A stretch of DNA of 64,000 bases. Source: Parasalinivibrio latis. GTDB lineage: Bacteria; Pseudomonadota; Gammaproteobacteria; Enterobacterales; Vibrionaceae. Position numbers and translations under genes: made by a program. Positions 1 to 8,751 of this stretch are shown in pieces. The notes under the pieces are model-generated. The model had not been told where the DNA came from, ran no database searches, and was given only the letters and a program-made list of their open reading frames with translations. The first letter of the stretch is position 1, and each line of letters begins with the position of its first letter. Location: the NCBI RefSeq assembly GCF_036825535.1, contig NZ_CP098812.1, positions 2,170,001 through 2,234,000 on the forward strand, in the 5' to 3' direction.

Positions 1-115
1 ACAAAAGAGCCAGTGTCACGACCATGACCCAGTTGCCGGTAATCAGGCAACGCTGATAATTCAATGCATAAGCCACCGGTGGCAAATTTCGGGGAATAGA
101 GAAATGTGCAATCAT
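1..115 (-). CDS. Truncated unidentified membrane protein, probably NO-responsive (5' end only)
   Basis: Only the first 38 or so codons lie in the window; the gene continues past position 1. Reading the minus strand from an ATG at 115, the product begins MIAHFSIPRNLPPVAYALNY and then enters a hydrophobic stretch (VMVVTLALL), so it is likely an integral membrane protein. A GAGG ribosome site lies about 8 bases before this ATG; an in-frame ATG at 121 is too close to it. The gene is divergent from norR and sits behind a sigma-54 promoter and two NorR-type boxes, so it is inferred to be the NO-induced target. I do not recognise the family. The start does not look like Hmp, NorV or NnrS. Confidence 0.6.
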   Translation of the reverse strand, partial: MIAHFSIPRNLPPVAYALNYQRCLITGNWVMVVTLALL

Positions 116-162
116 GCCCATCACCTCGTTTAGCAGTTATAAATTGTATCTATTCCACTAAC

Positions 163-178
163 GCAAAAGTGAGGCCAA
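163..178 (-). promoter_or_regulatory. Sigma-54 (-24/-12) promoter of the leftward membrane gene
   Basis: On the minus strand the sequence reads TTGGCCTCACTTTTGC. The GG of the -24 element and the GC of the -12 element are exactly 12 bases apart, as required for RpoN promoters. It lies about 50 bases before the start of the gene at 1-115, with NorR-type boxes another 65-100 bases upstream. This is the standard arrangement for a NorR enhancer-binding protein acting at a distance. Confidence 0.7.
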
Positions 179-243
179 CATTTATTTAACTTTATAATTC
201 AATAAGTAATTAGAGTAATACCGCTTTCCCAATCAATATTCTT

Positions 244-279
244 GTCAATTTGACCTAAGTGCATATTTGTCATAATGAC
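244..279. promoter_or_regulatory. Two NorR-type enhancer boxes GT-N7-AC
   Basis: Two 11-base palindromes, GTCAATTTGAC (244-254) and GTCATAATGAC (269-279), match the GT-N7-AC core of NorR binding sites. They are 25 bases apart and lie between norR and its divergent sigma-54 promoter. E. coli norVW has three such sites. A third at about 289-299 would be degenerate, so only two are claimed. Confidence 0.7.
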
Positions 280-331
280 CCAATGCACTACATTTAGACC
301 AATAGTATTAAATATGGGAATAGTATTCAGG

Positions 332-1909
332 ATGAGTAACCGTATTTCAGCCAATGATTTGATTTCACTGGCATTAGATCTCAGTGCCAGTATCACGCAT
401 GAAAATCGGTTCCAGGAACTATTGCAACATGCCATACGCGTGATTCCCTGTGATGCTGTCGGATTGCTGAAAAAGCAAGGTGACATTTTAGTACCATTGG
501 CAATGACCGGGTTGACGCCCGATACACTGGGAAGACGCTTTAAGATTGAAGAACATCCCCGACTGGACACAATCTGTCGATCTCAGAAACCGGTGCGGTT
601 TCCTGCTGAGTCCTCGCTGCCAGACCCTTATGACGGTCTTGTTTCCGGCAGTGAGGGAGACTTGCCGGTTCATGCCTGTATGGGGCTCCCACTCATCTTT
701 GAAGGACGGCTAATTGGGGTTCTCACATTCGATGCCCTCTTGCCTGGCAGCTTTGACAATATACCGGAGGACACACTCAGGCTGGTTTCATCCCTTGCTT
801 CAACCTCTCTTTATACTGCCCTGAACATCGAACAACTCGAAACCAGTGCCCGGCAATCCCAGCAAATGGTATGCGAACTGAACCAGCAGACCATAGATGA
901 CGCCGAAATGATTGGTACCTGTCCTCCGGTTATGCGTCTGAAAGAAGAGATCAATAATGTCGCATCTTCAGACTTCACCGTCCTGATACATGGTGAAACC
1001 GGCACAGGAAAAGAGCTGGTTGCGCGAAGCGTGCATGCCTTTTCCTCCCGGAGGCACCACCCAATGATCCACATAAATTGTGCAGCCCTGCCAGAACAAC
1101 TGATTGAAAGTGAATTGTTTGGGCATGTCCGCGGAGCGTTCACCGGAGCAGACAGAGACCGGACAGGGAAATTTGTTTTGGCTGACAGGGGTACGCTGTT
1201 TCTGGACGAAATTGGGGAGCTTCCGCTTGCCGCGCAAAGTAAGCTATTGCGGGCTTTACAAAACGGTGAGATACAACCGGTAGGGCAAGACGAAGTCAAA
1301 ACAGTGGATGTACGCCTTATCGCTGCAACCAACCGCGATCTGGCAAAAGAAGTGAAGGAAGGGCGTTTTAGGGCTGACCTCTATCACAGATTAAGCGTAT
1401 ATCCTCTCCACGTCCCCCCGCTAAGGGAACGGGGAAACGATATTGATCTGCTTTGTGGTTTCTTCCTGGAGCAAGCCCGTCGGAAACTGGGGATCAAACA
1501 ACTTGCTATGGCTCCCGGCAGCATACTGCCCCTGAAACGCTATAACTGGCCGGGGAACGTACGTGAAATGCAGCACCTCCTTGACCGGGCGGCATTAAAA
1601 AGCCGAAGCCGGGTAGCAGGTGCGGACATAACCCTTATCACTGAAGAAGATCTTGGCGATCTAACACCCTCCTCGCGTCCTGCTTCTGGGAACGAACCAG
1701 AAGGGAGTCTTTCACTGGTTGGTATTCCCAAAGCCGATGTTAACCTGCGTGTAGCCACCGAAGAGTTTCAGAGAAGCCTTATCGTCCGGATATTGGAAGA
1801 AGAGCAAGGCAACTGGTCAGCTGCAGCCAGACGACTTGAAACAGACCGCGCCAATCTTGGGCGTTTAGGCAAACGACTGAATATCGAAATTAAAAAAGTC
1901 GTCAGTTAA
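332..1909 (+). CDS. norR: Nitric oxide-responsive sigma-54 activator NorR
   Basis: A bacterial enhancer-binding protein of 525 residues (E. coli NorR is about 504) that senses NO and activates RpoN promoters. The N-terminal part (about 1-170) is a GAF sensor domain that holds non-heme iron in NorR. The central AAA+ domain shows Walker A GETGTGKE, the sigma-54 contact loop GAFTGA and Walker B GTLFLDE. The C-terminus carries a Fis-type helix-turn-helix (NWSAAARRLETDRANLGRL). I chose the ATG at 332, which gives the usual short lead into the GAF domain; an in-frame ATG at 275 would add 19 residues and overlap the second NorR box. It is divergent from the truncated membrane gene. Another NorR-like regulator is possible, but the boxes and the GAF domain fit NorR. 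Confidence 0.88.
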   Translation: MSNRISANDLISLALDLSASITHENRFQELLQHAIRVIPCDAVGLLKKQGDILVPLAMTGLTPDTLGRRFKIEEHPRLDTICRSQKPVRFPAESSLPDPYDGLVSGSEGDLPVHACMGLPLIFEGRLIGVLTFDALLPGSFDNIPEDTLRLVSSLASTSLYTALNIEQLETSARQSQQMVCELNQQTIDDAEMIGTCPPVMRLKEEINNVASSDFTVLIHGETGTGKELVARSVHAFSSRRHHPMIHINCAALPEQLIESELFGHVRGAFTGADRDRTGKFVLADRGTLFLDEIGELPLAAQSKLLRALQNGEIQPVGQDEVKTVDVRLIAATNRDLAKEVKEGRFRADLYHRLSVYPLHVPPLRERGNDIDLLCGFFLEQARRKLGIKQLAMAPGSILPLKRYNWPGNVREMQHLLDRAALKSRSRVAGADITLITEEDLGDLTPSSRPASGNEPEGSLSLVGIPKADVNLRVATEEFQRSLIVRILEEEQGNWSAAARRLETDRANLGRLGKRLNIEIKKVVS

Positions 1910-2015
1910 AAAGGAGTAGCCTCCAACAATACTTCCCGTTTATCAGGAGTTACACACAGTTCTACGCGTCGACGAGCTATACAGTGGTAAACAACCCCCG
2001 TAAAGGATAACAAAA

Positions 2016-2684
2016 ATGCGTGTTCTTCTTATTGGTGCAGGGCTACTTTTGCTTTCAGGCTGCAGCACTTTTTCTAACCCATCATGCTGTACCCTCGATA
2101 CCCATTTGCTTGTCAGCCAATACGACAATATTCAGGCAAACGACAAATACCCCGAAACAAATACTACTGCGACTGACTATTTCGCATTGGTTTATTCCTG
2201 GGCTCCGGGATTTTGTGCATACAAACGGAGTAAGGGTCCCCTTCCTGACCGCCTTAAACTGCAGTGTGACTCTTCAAACACTTATGGCTGGGTTGTACAT
2301 GGCCTGTGGGCACAGTCAGCCTCTGCAAAGAAAGTCGAAGACCAGCCGCGTTACTGTCAGGGGGATTTACCACAACTGCCCACCTACGTCGTAGATGCCT
2401 ACCTCTGCATGTCTCCGGGCCGGTCATTGCTCCAGGGGGAATGGGAAAAGCATGGCAGTTGCGACTTTGAAAACGCAGAAGATTATTTTGCCCAAACTGA
2501 AGAGTTACACTCTGCCCTCACCCTTCCTGGCAACATTTCCGATGTCCACGCTGCACAGGAATGGATGAAAAGACACAACCCTTCACTAAAAACCCTTGCA
2601 TTGGGCAAAATTGGACATGAACTGGCAGTCTGCTACGACACCGATTTCAACCTGATGAGTTGCCCGGATGCGCTTCGCGATTAA
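2016..2684 (+). CDS. Ribonuclease T2 family lipoprotein
   Basis: A 222-residue secreted RNase of the T2/RNase I family, which cleaves RNA through 2',3'-cyclic phosphates without metal. Both active-site blocks are visible: WVVHGLWAQ (catalytic His95) and EWEKHGSC (Glu142, His146). The N-terminus is a signal peptide ending in the lipobox LLSGC with Cys16, so the enzyme is probably lipid-anchored; Ser after the Cys favours the outer membrane. E. coli RNase I is a soluble periplasmic protein, so the lipid anchor is a difference. Eight or more further Cys residues suggest disulfides. An AAAGGA ribosome site precedes the ATG. No operon partner on the same strand. Confidence 0.85.
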   Translation: MRVLLIGAGLLLLSGCSTFSNPSCCTLDTHLLVSQYDNIQANDKYPETNTTATDYFALVYSWAPGFCAYKRSKGPLPDRLKLQCDSSNTYGWVVHGLWAQSASAKKVEDQPRYCQGDLPQLPTYVVDAYLCMSPGRSLLQGEWEKHGSCDFENAEDYFAQTEELHSALTLPGNISDVHAAQEWMKRHNPSLKTLALGKIGHELAVCYDTDFNLMSCPDALRD

Positions 2685-2688
2685 AATA

Positions 2689-2943
2689 TCAAAGACACTG
2701 TGACAATGCCCCTTTTGTTGTTGCAGCCATGACACAGCCACGCTCACTGTCTGTCGCCGTCTGGCATTGTCTTAACAGTGTGGCTGTATCCGGAGCCAAA
2801 CCACCCAGAACGCTTTTGGCATGCCGGACAACTTCACCGCACTTGTCCACAGACACCGGTGGATGATCAGTGCACGCAGAAAGTCCGATCACCATTAAAA
2901 GAGAAACGCTGAATGTGGTAAAGCTGCGACTTATCATTGTCAT
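2689..2943 (-). CDS. Small Cys-containing lipoprotein of unknown function
   Basis: An 84-residue protein with a signal peptide ending in LSAC (lipobox, Cys24), followed by a short mature part with four further Cys residues (KCGE, RQCQ, RGCV, SQCL), probably disulfide-bonded. A GGAG ribosome site lies 7 bases before the ATG at 2943. It converges with the T2 RNase gene, with four bases between the stop codons. I do not recognise the family. The regular Cys spacing and the ribosome site argue that it is a real gene. Confidence 0.6.
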   Translation of the reverse strand: MTMISRSFTTFSVSLLMVIGLSACTDHPPVSVDKCGEVVRHAKSVLGGLAPDTATLLRQCQTATDSERGCVMAATTKGALSQCL

Positions 2944-3080
2944 AGAGGGCTCCAGTTATTACTGACAGAGTCAGTATTAAGATTAGGAGATATGTTTCAT
3001 ATTCGCGAACTGGCAAATACTGGACTTATTTACATTGCCCTCTACAATTCGTCCTTTTCGGCTTATCAGAGACACTATCC

Positions 3081-4274
3081 ATGCCCGGCTTTCAGACCTC
3101 CTTTTCCAGTCTCGATTCCCTGCTGAGCGCATTGCGCCAGTACTGGCAGTTTATGCCCTATGCCGAGCAGGCCCTTCCCTGGGAAGAAACCAACCCGGCA
3201 CTGTGTGAATGGCTAAACCAACAACGCCTTCCACAACTCGAAAAATGGAAGGCTGACACAAATGCCCTGGCAGAAGCCGTGTCTGAGTTCATTCCAGCCG
3301 TTAAATCCCTCCAAGCACTTTGCTCACTTGAGGCGACGGAAAAACACGAGCAATTGTTACCTTCCCACCTTGATACAGGAATTCCTGGGCGAAAATGGCA
3401 ACAGATAGTAGCCTTTAACGACAGTCTACCCGGAAGTGACAACATTACATGGCTTGAATGGTGTGCGGGTAAAGGATACCTAGGCCGAGTTATAAGTGCT
3501 TCACGCCACCAGCCGGTTGTGAGTCTCGAATGGCAACAAACGTTGTGTCACGACGGCCAACAATTCGCAGAAAAGCACAAACTGCCAATGACATTTGTCC
3601 ATGGTGATGCCTTTACGCCGGAGGCTGCCGCTCTGATCACCTCCTCTCAACACGCTGTCGCCCTCCATGCTTGTGGTGACCTGCACGTCACACTGCTAAA
3701 GCATGCTGCTCAAAAGAAGACCAGGGCTGTTTCTGTGTCGCCGTGTTGTTTCCACCTTATCAGGGACAAAAGCTACCAACCTCTTTCTCACGTTGCGAAA
3801 AAAAGCACGCTGACACTAAGTAAACACGACCTTAAATTACCCCTTCAACAGACAGTAACCGCCAGTACCGGAGTACAGAAAAAGCGCTTTACGGAGGTCA
3901 GCTTCCGACTGGGTTTTGATGCACTTCAGAAACACCTCAACGGGACCAACGATTACTTACCCGTCCCTAATTGCCAGAAGGCATTGTTGAATGAGGGCTT
4001 TGAGTTGTTTTGCCAATGGGCTGCTGAAACAAAAGGCATTACCCTTCCGGAAAATACTGACTTTGGCCATTGGCAGAATGAGGGTGAAAAACGCTTTGAA
4101 GACGTAGAAAGAATGGAAACACTGAGGGACTTGTTCAGGCGTCCACTGGAAATGTGGCTGGTGCTGGACCGAGCCTGCTTTCTGGAAGAGGCCGGGTATA
4201 GCGTAACACTGAGTGAATTTTGTCGGAGAGACCTGACACCCCGGAATATCCTGATCCAAGGAAGAAGGGACTGA
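3081..4274 (+). CDS. SAM-dependent methyltransferase, Methyltransf_32-like
   Basis: A 397-residue protein with a class I methyltransferase motif EWCAGKGYLGR at about 126-136 (SAM-binding glycine loop) followed by an acidic strand VSLEWQ. Later blocks ALHACGDLH and VSPCCFH are typical of the PF13679 family, which includes eukaryotic METTL25-like proteins of unknown substrate. The N-terminal 100 residues and the C-terminal LTPRNILIQG block have no domain that I recognise. It stands alone, between a small lipoprotein gene and convergent cheV. The substrate cannot be predicted from the sequence. Confidence 0.75.
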   Translation: MPGFQTSFSSLDSLLSALRQYWQFMPYAEQALPWEETNPALCEWLNQQRLPQLEKWKADTNALAEAVSEFIPAVKSLQALCSLEATEKHEQLLPSHLDTGIPGRKWQQIVAFNDSLPGSDNITWLEWCAGKGYLGRVISASRHQPVVSLEWQQTLCHDGQQFAEKHKLPMTFVHGDAFTPEAAALITSSQHAVALHACGDLHVTLLKHAAQKKTRAVSVSPCCFHLIRDKSYQPLSHVAKKSTLTLSKHDLKLPLQQTVTASTGVQKKRFTEVSFRLGFDALQKHLNGTNDYLPVPNCQKALLNEGFELFCQWAAETKGITLPENTDFGHWQNEGEKRFEDVERMETLRDLFRRPLEMWLVLDRACFLEEAGYSVTLSEFCRRDLTPRNILIQGRRD

Positions 4275-4285
4275 TACCCCTAAAA

Positions 4286-4301
4286 GCACCTTTTACGGTG
4301 C
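4286..4301. terminator. Short hairpin between methyltransferase and cheV
   Basis: Stem GCACC (4286-4290) and GGTGC (4297-4301) with a 6-base loop lies between two convergent genes. It is flanked by AAAA on the left, which gives a U-rich tail on the minus strand. The stem is short, so it is a weak candidate terminator, best fitting cheV. Confidence 0.45.
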
Positions 4302-4330
4302 CTGTTTATACCCATGTATAAAGTCGCAGA

Positions 4331-5317
4331 TCAATGATGCTTCATGACATGCTCATCCATCATCGCCACCATCCTTCCTATTTCAGGTTTTGTGATGGTG
4401 TCGTTGGCCCCTAATTCTAACGCTTTCCGCCGGTTATCGTCGCTCATAATGGATGAAAACATCACAATGGGAAGTGAATGGTAGCATTCCATATCGCGCA
4501 GGCGTTTTAAAAGGTGCATGCCGTCCATTTTGGGCATTTCAACATCGGTTACCACCCCGTCAATCATCTCTTCTACCGAAACACCCTCCTCTTTAGTAAG
4601 CCGGGCAATTTCTTCCATTTTACTGAGTGCTTCAGCGCCATCTTTCGCTGTTATAATGTTGTAACCGGCTGATGCAAGGGTATCTTCGATAAGCTTCCGG
4701 ATAAAACTCGAATCGTCTACAACCAAGATAGTTTTGCCATGCCGTTTCTTGACACTCAGGTCATCAAGGGAAACATTCCTGTCTTTATTAACGTCATATT
4801 TCTCCATGCTTGTTTCTGGGTTGATATCTGCAATAATTCTCTCAAAATCCAGAATCATCAGAAGGTTACCATCCCGGCGCACTACGGCCACCACACAATC
4901 CGTTTCGCCACCTTCCAGAAATTCACTCGGGGATTCAACATCTTCCCAGGAAACCCGGTGAATACGGCGGACGCTGTCAATGAGAAAGCCATTCATCATC
5001 TTGTTGAAGTCAGTGATTATCGCCATACTGCCAGATTCGCCGCTGACTTTAGGAACACCCAGCCAGCTTGCTAAATCCACGAGAGGAACCAGGTGTTCAC
5101 GTTGTGAAAATACGCCAATCACATGGGGCTGCGCATTGGGGTAATCAGTTGTTTCAGGGGTAAGGATAACTTCCCTGACTTTAGAGACGTTAATGCCGTA
5201 GTAACACGTCTTGGCTGACCCATCAGGTAACTGCTTGAACAGGTGAAACTCGATAATTTCGAGTTCATTGGTACCACTTTCAAGCAGAATATTATTACGT
5301 TCTAGTGGTTGGCTCAT
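4331..5317 (-). CDS. cheV: Chemotaxis coupling protein CheV (CheW-receiver fusion)
   Basis: A 328-residue cytoplasmic adaptor linking chemoreceptors to the CheA kinase. Residues of about 25-175 form a CheW-like domain (YGINVSKVREVI, GVFSQREHLVPLVDL). Residues of about 200-325 form a response-regulator receiver with the acidic pair VVDDSS, the phospho-acceptor Asp in VVTDVEMPKMDG and the Lys in TKPEIG. The ATG at 5317 is preferred over an in-frame TTG three codons upstream. No other chemotaxis gene is adjacent; the only chemoreceptor in the window is 51 kb away. Vibrios usually have several CheV paralogues. Confidence 0.9.
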   Translation of the reverse strand: MSQPLERNNILLESGTNELEIIEFHLFKQLPDGSAKTCYYGINVSKVREVILTPETTDYPNAQPHVIGVFSQREHLVPLVDLASWLGVPKVSGESGSMAIITDFNKMMNGFLIDSVRRIHRVSWEDVESPSEFLEGGETDCVVAVVRRDGNLLMILDFERIIADINPETSMEKYDVNKDRNVSLDDLSVKKRHGKTILVVDDSSFIRKLIEDTLASAGYNIITAKDGAEALSKMEEIARLTKEEGVSVEEMIDGVVTDVEMPKMDGMHLLKRLRDMECYHSLPIVMFSSIMSDDNRRKALELGANDTITKPEIGRMVAMMDEHVMKHH

Positions 5318-5490
5318 AAATCCCAATCTTCCCGAACTGTCTGAGTTGTACTTACTGTGACTCCTAAGTGAGTATAGGCAAGGGTTTTAAACTTCGTACG
5401 CATGAGCCAAAAATAAAACATCTGGCAGACAGTTGAGTTTCTGGGGTTCAGCAAGTCAGAATTGAATTATTAATTGCCTGTTTTAGGTTA

Positions 5491-6315
5491 TCAGTAAAAT
5501 CCTCCCTGAACCGATACCCGGTGCAGTTTACGGGGTGAATCCCCATAGTCAGTGACTGCATAGTGCTGGGTACTGCGGTTGTCCCAAATGGCTAACGAGC
5601 CAGGTTGCCAACTGAACCGGTGTTGAAATTGCACTTCCCTTGCCAGAGCAAAAAGCTCAGCCAGAATCGCTTCACTTTCATGAACAGACATCCCGGCGAT
5701 ACCGCGTGTAAACTGCTCATTTATAAATAGGGTCTCCCGCTGTGTTTCAGGATGGACAACAACAACCGGATGCCGAACCGGAGGGAAGCGGCTGGCCATT
5801 TTATTTACCCTGCTTTGCCCTAAATCATCAATTTGGTCATATTTAGATCCCTCGAAGGCGTGCAGTGCATGGATGCTTTCTTTGCCCCGCAACAAAGTCT
5901 TCATTGCCACCGGCAAGCTTTCCCAGACAGCTGACATCGACGTCCAAATTGTATCGCCACCTTTGTCAGGTACATGTTGGGCATGGAGCAGTGAGCATTT
6001 GGATGGCCTCTTTTGCCAACTTAAATCCGTATGCCAGAAGCTCTCTCCCGGAGGGTTGCCCGGAGATGTTTCTATAACCACTACCTGTGGTGTCTTTTCA
6101 AGGTGCGGAAAGAAAGGATGGACAGGTTCAATCTCACCAAACCGGCAAGCCAAGGCAAGATGTTGCTCCGGCGAGAAGTGTTGGTTCCTTAAAAAAATCA
6201 CCTGGTACCGCAAAAATGCGTCATAAACGAGTTCGAATTCCGAGTCCTTACACCGGGCAAGATCTACACCTTCAATTTCAGCGCCAATATGTTCTGACAA
6301 CGGGTGAATCTGCAT
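5491..6315 (-). CDS. TauD/TfdA family Fe(II)/2-oxoglutarate dioxygenase
   Basis: A 274-residue cytoplasmic oxygenase using Fe(II) and 2-oxoglutarate. The iron-binding facial triad is visible: HTD (His95, Asp97) in FWHTDLSW and the distal His251 in STQHYAV, followed by the 2-oxoglutarate-binding Arg266 in LHRVSVQG. Length and motif order match taurine dioxygenase TauD. However, no tauABC transporter genes are adjacent, so taurine as substrate is only a guess. Related members act on alkyl sulfates, 2,4-D or other small acids. It is divergent from yegD across 299 bases. Confidence 0.82.
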   Translation of the reverse strand: MQIHPLSEHIGAEIEGVDLARCKDSEFELVYDAFLRYQVIFLRNQHFSPEQHLALACRFGEIEPVHPFFPHLEKTPQVVVIETSPGNPPGESFWHTDLSWQKRPSKCSLLHAQHVPDKGGDTIWTSMSAVWESLPVAMKTLLRGKESIHALHAFEGSKYDQIDDLGQSRVNKMASRFPPVRHPVVVVHPETQRETLFINEQFTRGIAGMSVHESEAILAELFALAREVQFQHRFSWQPGSLAIWDNRSTQHYAVTDYGDSPRKLHRVSVQGGFY

Positions 6316-6614
6316 AACTATCCTTCATGGCAAATCTGATTTCTCTTTCATCTTCGACAAACATGAACAGAGATGCACCGTTTTTATTTCAAAACTGTTT
6401 CATTGAACCGCCTGACTTCCCGTCGGTTGTAAAATAGCGGTAGCCAGAGTAGGGCTATATTTCCCTGAGAATATCCGTAACCGCCCGCTTTCTTAAACTT
6501 TGGTCATTGTCAAAACCCGGCTTTTCCTGAACACCAAATAATTCTCAATGAAACCTGCACCTTGATGTCATTAGGGTATACACTTACCGGCCCTTTACCC
6601 CGCAGGAATCTCTC
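6316..6614. other. Divergent intergenic region between the TauD-like gene and yegD
   Basis: About 300 bases without a gene. They must hold the promoters of both divergent genes. I could not assign a convincing -35/-10 pair, an operator or a hairpin here. The only clear signal is an AGGAA ribosome site 8 bases before the yegD ATG. Confidence 0.5.
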
Positions 6615-7967
6615 ATGTTTATTGGATTCGACTACGGCACGGCAAACTGCTCAGTAGCAGTTGTCGAAAATGGCGCCCCAAGACTGCTCCCCCTCGAAGG
6701 CGAAAACCGGTTTATCCCATCAGCCTTATGTGCTCCTACCCGGGAAGCCGTCAGCGAATACCTTTACCGCTTCTATGGTATCTCTCCCAGTGACACCGTC
6801 GGTGAACAATTGCTGCGCCGGGCTATTGCGTTTAACCGGGAAGAAGATATTGATGTCGACACCGGGTGCCTGCAATTTGGCCAAGCCGCACTTGAAACAT
6901 ACCTTGATGACCCGGAAGAGGTGTATTACGTAAAATCACCCAAATCCTTTCTTGGGGCATCTGGGCTGAGGGACATACAGATCCGCTTTTTTGAAGATCT
7001 GGTCTGCGCCATGATGGTCAATATAAAGAGGCAGGCGGAAGCGGCGGTTCAATCCGATATTGAAAAAGCGGTTATTGGACGACCCATTAACTTCCAGGGT
7101 ATCGGTGGTGACAAGGCGAACCAACAAGCTGAATCCATCCTTCGCCAGGCCGCATCACGAGCCGGCTTCAGCCAGATCGAGTTCCAATATGAACCGGTAG
7201 CAGCCGGGCTGGATTATGAAAGCCAGCTTGAGAAAGACCAGAATGTACTTGTTGTAGATATTGGCGGCGGTACTACCGACTGCTCACTGATAACCATGGG
7301 ACCGGGATGGAAAAACCGGGATGACCGCACTTCAGGCTTACTGGCACACAGTGGTTGTCGCATTGGGGGTAATGACCTGGATATTTATCTGGCGTTTGAG
7401 CAGCTGATGCCAATGCTGGGCAAAGGCAGTAAGACCCAGCGAGGTATCGATATGCCGATCAACCAGTTCTGGAACCCAATCGCCATCAATAACGTCGCGG
7501 CACAGTCAGATTTTTATGCTGCTGCCAACTTTGCAGTCCTGGACCAGTTGCGCCGGGATGCCGCAGAGCCGGATAAAATCTCCCGACTGATTGAAGTACA
7601 CCGGAACACACTGGGTTATCAGATTGTCCGCCGGGCAGAAGAAGCGAAGATTGCCCTGTCAGAACATTCAGAAACCTTGTCCCAGCTTTGTTTCCTGAAA
7701 GAACAACTCCAACATAATATCAACCAGAAACAGCTGGCCGAAGCCATATCGGCACCGACCGTTAAGATTGCTGAACTGGTTCAGGATGCCCTGAAACAAG
7801 GACAGACCCAACCGGATGTAATTTATATGACAGGTGGCAGTGCACGCTCCCCGATCCTCCGTGCTCTTCTGGAGAAAGCCCTGCCTGGTGTGCCTATCGT
7901 TTCGGGGGATTACTTCGGCTCTGTCACTGCCGGCCTTGCTCGTTGGGCGGAGCGTTGTTTCCGTTAA
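6615..7967 (+). CDS. yegD: Hsp70-like protein YegD
   Basis: A 450-residue protein of the Hsp70/actin ATPase fold with nucleotide-binding blocks in order: phosphate-1 GFDYGTANC, phosphate-2 VVDIGGGTTDCS and adenosine YMTGGSARSP. It ends soon after the ATPase domain, so it lacks the substrate-binding domain of DnaK; this is normal for YegD, whose role is not well defined. An AGGAA ribosome site precedes the ATG. The downstream racemase-like gene is on the same strand, 79 bases away, with a hairpin between them. Confidence 0.88.
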   Translation: MFIGFDYGTANCSVAVVENGAPRLLPLEGENRFIPSALCAPTREAVSEYLYRFYGISPSDTVGEQLLRRAIAFNREEDIDVDTGCLQFGQAALETYLDDPEEVYYVKSPKSFLGASGLRDIQIRFFEDLVCAMMVNIKRQAEAAVQSDIEKAVIGRPINFQGIGGDKANQQAESILRQAASRAGFSQIEFQYEPVAAGLDYESQLEKDQNVLVVDIGGGTTDCSLITMGPGWKNRDDRTSGLLAHSGCRIGGNDLDIYLAFEQLMPMLGKGSKTQRGIDMPINQFWNPIAINNVAAQSDFYAAANFAVLDQLRRDAAEPDKISRLIEVHRNTLGYQIVRRAEEAKIALSEHSETLSQLCFLKEQLQHNINQKQLAEAISAPTVKIAELVQDALKQGQTQPDVIYMTGGSARSPILRALLEKALPGVPIVSGDYFGSVTAGLARWAERCFR

Positions 7968-7975
7968 CCCTTGTC

Positions 7976-7998
7976 CCCGGCAGTTTCATACTGCCGGG
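7976..7998 (+). terminator. GC-rich hairpin between yegD and the racemase-like gene
   Basis: Stem CCCGGCAG (7976-7983) and CTGCCGGG (7991-7998) with a 7-base loop. A run of five T begins about 6 bases later (from 8005), so this could be a partial terminator or a processing site. The racemase-like gene starts 48 bases downstream. Confidence 0.45.
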
Positions 7999-8046
7999 AA
8001 CCGATTTTTCCTGTACCCCTATGAACTCATGGACGAGGAGATAGTT

Positions 8047-8682
8047 ATGGATATCCGTTTTTTGCACACTTCCGCTGCGAATAAACAACTGTTTAAGGCT
8101 TTGGCCGCAACGACACTGCCAACACATAGCCTCACGCACCTGGTAAGGGAAGACTTCCTCCAACGTGCTCAACAACTGGAAAATCTCGATAGCCTGGAAG
8201 ACGATATAAAATCATTTATTCTGGGCCAATTGGCTGATGGTGCCGACCTGATCGCCTGCACCTGTTCAACCATCGGTAAATCAGCCGAATCTGCATCCCC
8301 CAACGTTATCCGGGTCGACCGCCCCATGGCTGAACAGGCAGTCCGGTTCAACAGGGTACTGGTTGTCATGGCGTTGGAGAGTACGGCAGTCCCAACGGCT
8401 GACTTGCTTCATGAAGAGGCAGGAAAAGCCGGTACTGAGCCAAATTTGGAATTCCTGATGGTTGAAAATGCCTGGCAGCACTTTATGAATGGGAAGACTG
8501 ATGCCTACTGTAATGCCGTTGCGGAAGCCGTAAACAGCCACGAAGGAAACAGTGATGCCATTGTTCTTGCCCAGGCGTCAATGTACGGCGCTACAGGGAA
8601 AATAGATAAAGAGATACCGGTGCTAAACAGCCCGGATACTTTCATCACATTTTTGTCCGGACAGGCATTTATCCAAAATTAG
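8047..8682 (+). CDS. Asp/Glu racemase superfamily-like protein
   Basis: A 211-residue protein. Residues LIACTCSTIG (69-78) match the first catalytic-Cys loop of Asp/Glu/hydantoin racemases. The later strand-loop IVLAQASM sits where the second loop (LGCTH type) would be, but it has Ala instead of Cys. This argues against a classical two-Cys racemase; a maleate-isomerase-like lyase or a non-catalytic relative is possible. A GAGGAG ribosome site 6 bases before the ATG at 8047 fixes the start, although the frame is open further upstream. It probably shares a transcript with yegD. Substrate unknown. Confidence 0.65.
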   Translation: MDIRFLHTSAANKQLFKALAATTLPTHSLTHLVREDFLQRAQQLENLDSLEDDIKSFILGQLADGADLIACTCSTIGKSAESASPNVIRVDRPMAEQAVRFNRVLVVMALESTAVPTADLLHEEAGKAGTEPNLEFLMVENAWQHFMNGKTDAYCNAVAEAVNSHEGNSDAIVLAQASMYGATGKIDKEIPVLNSPDTFITFLSGQAFIQN

Positions 8683-8751
8683 TTTTCACACCTGACAATC
8701 AAGAAAGGCAGGACTACGCTTCTTGCACAAATGATCGACGGGTCCAACAAC

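Noticed and set aside
6316..6614. Regulatory site for a sulfur or taurine regulator
   Set aside because: No clear inverted repeat or CysB/Cbl-type feature that I can support, and no taurine transporter genes nearby.
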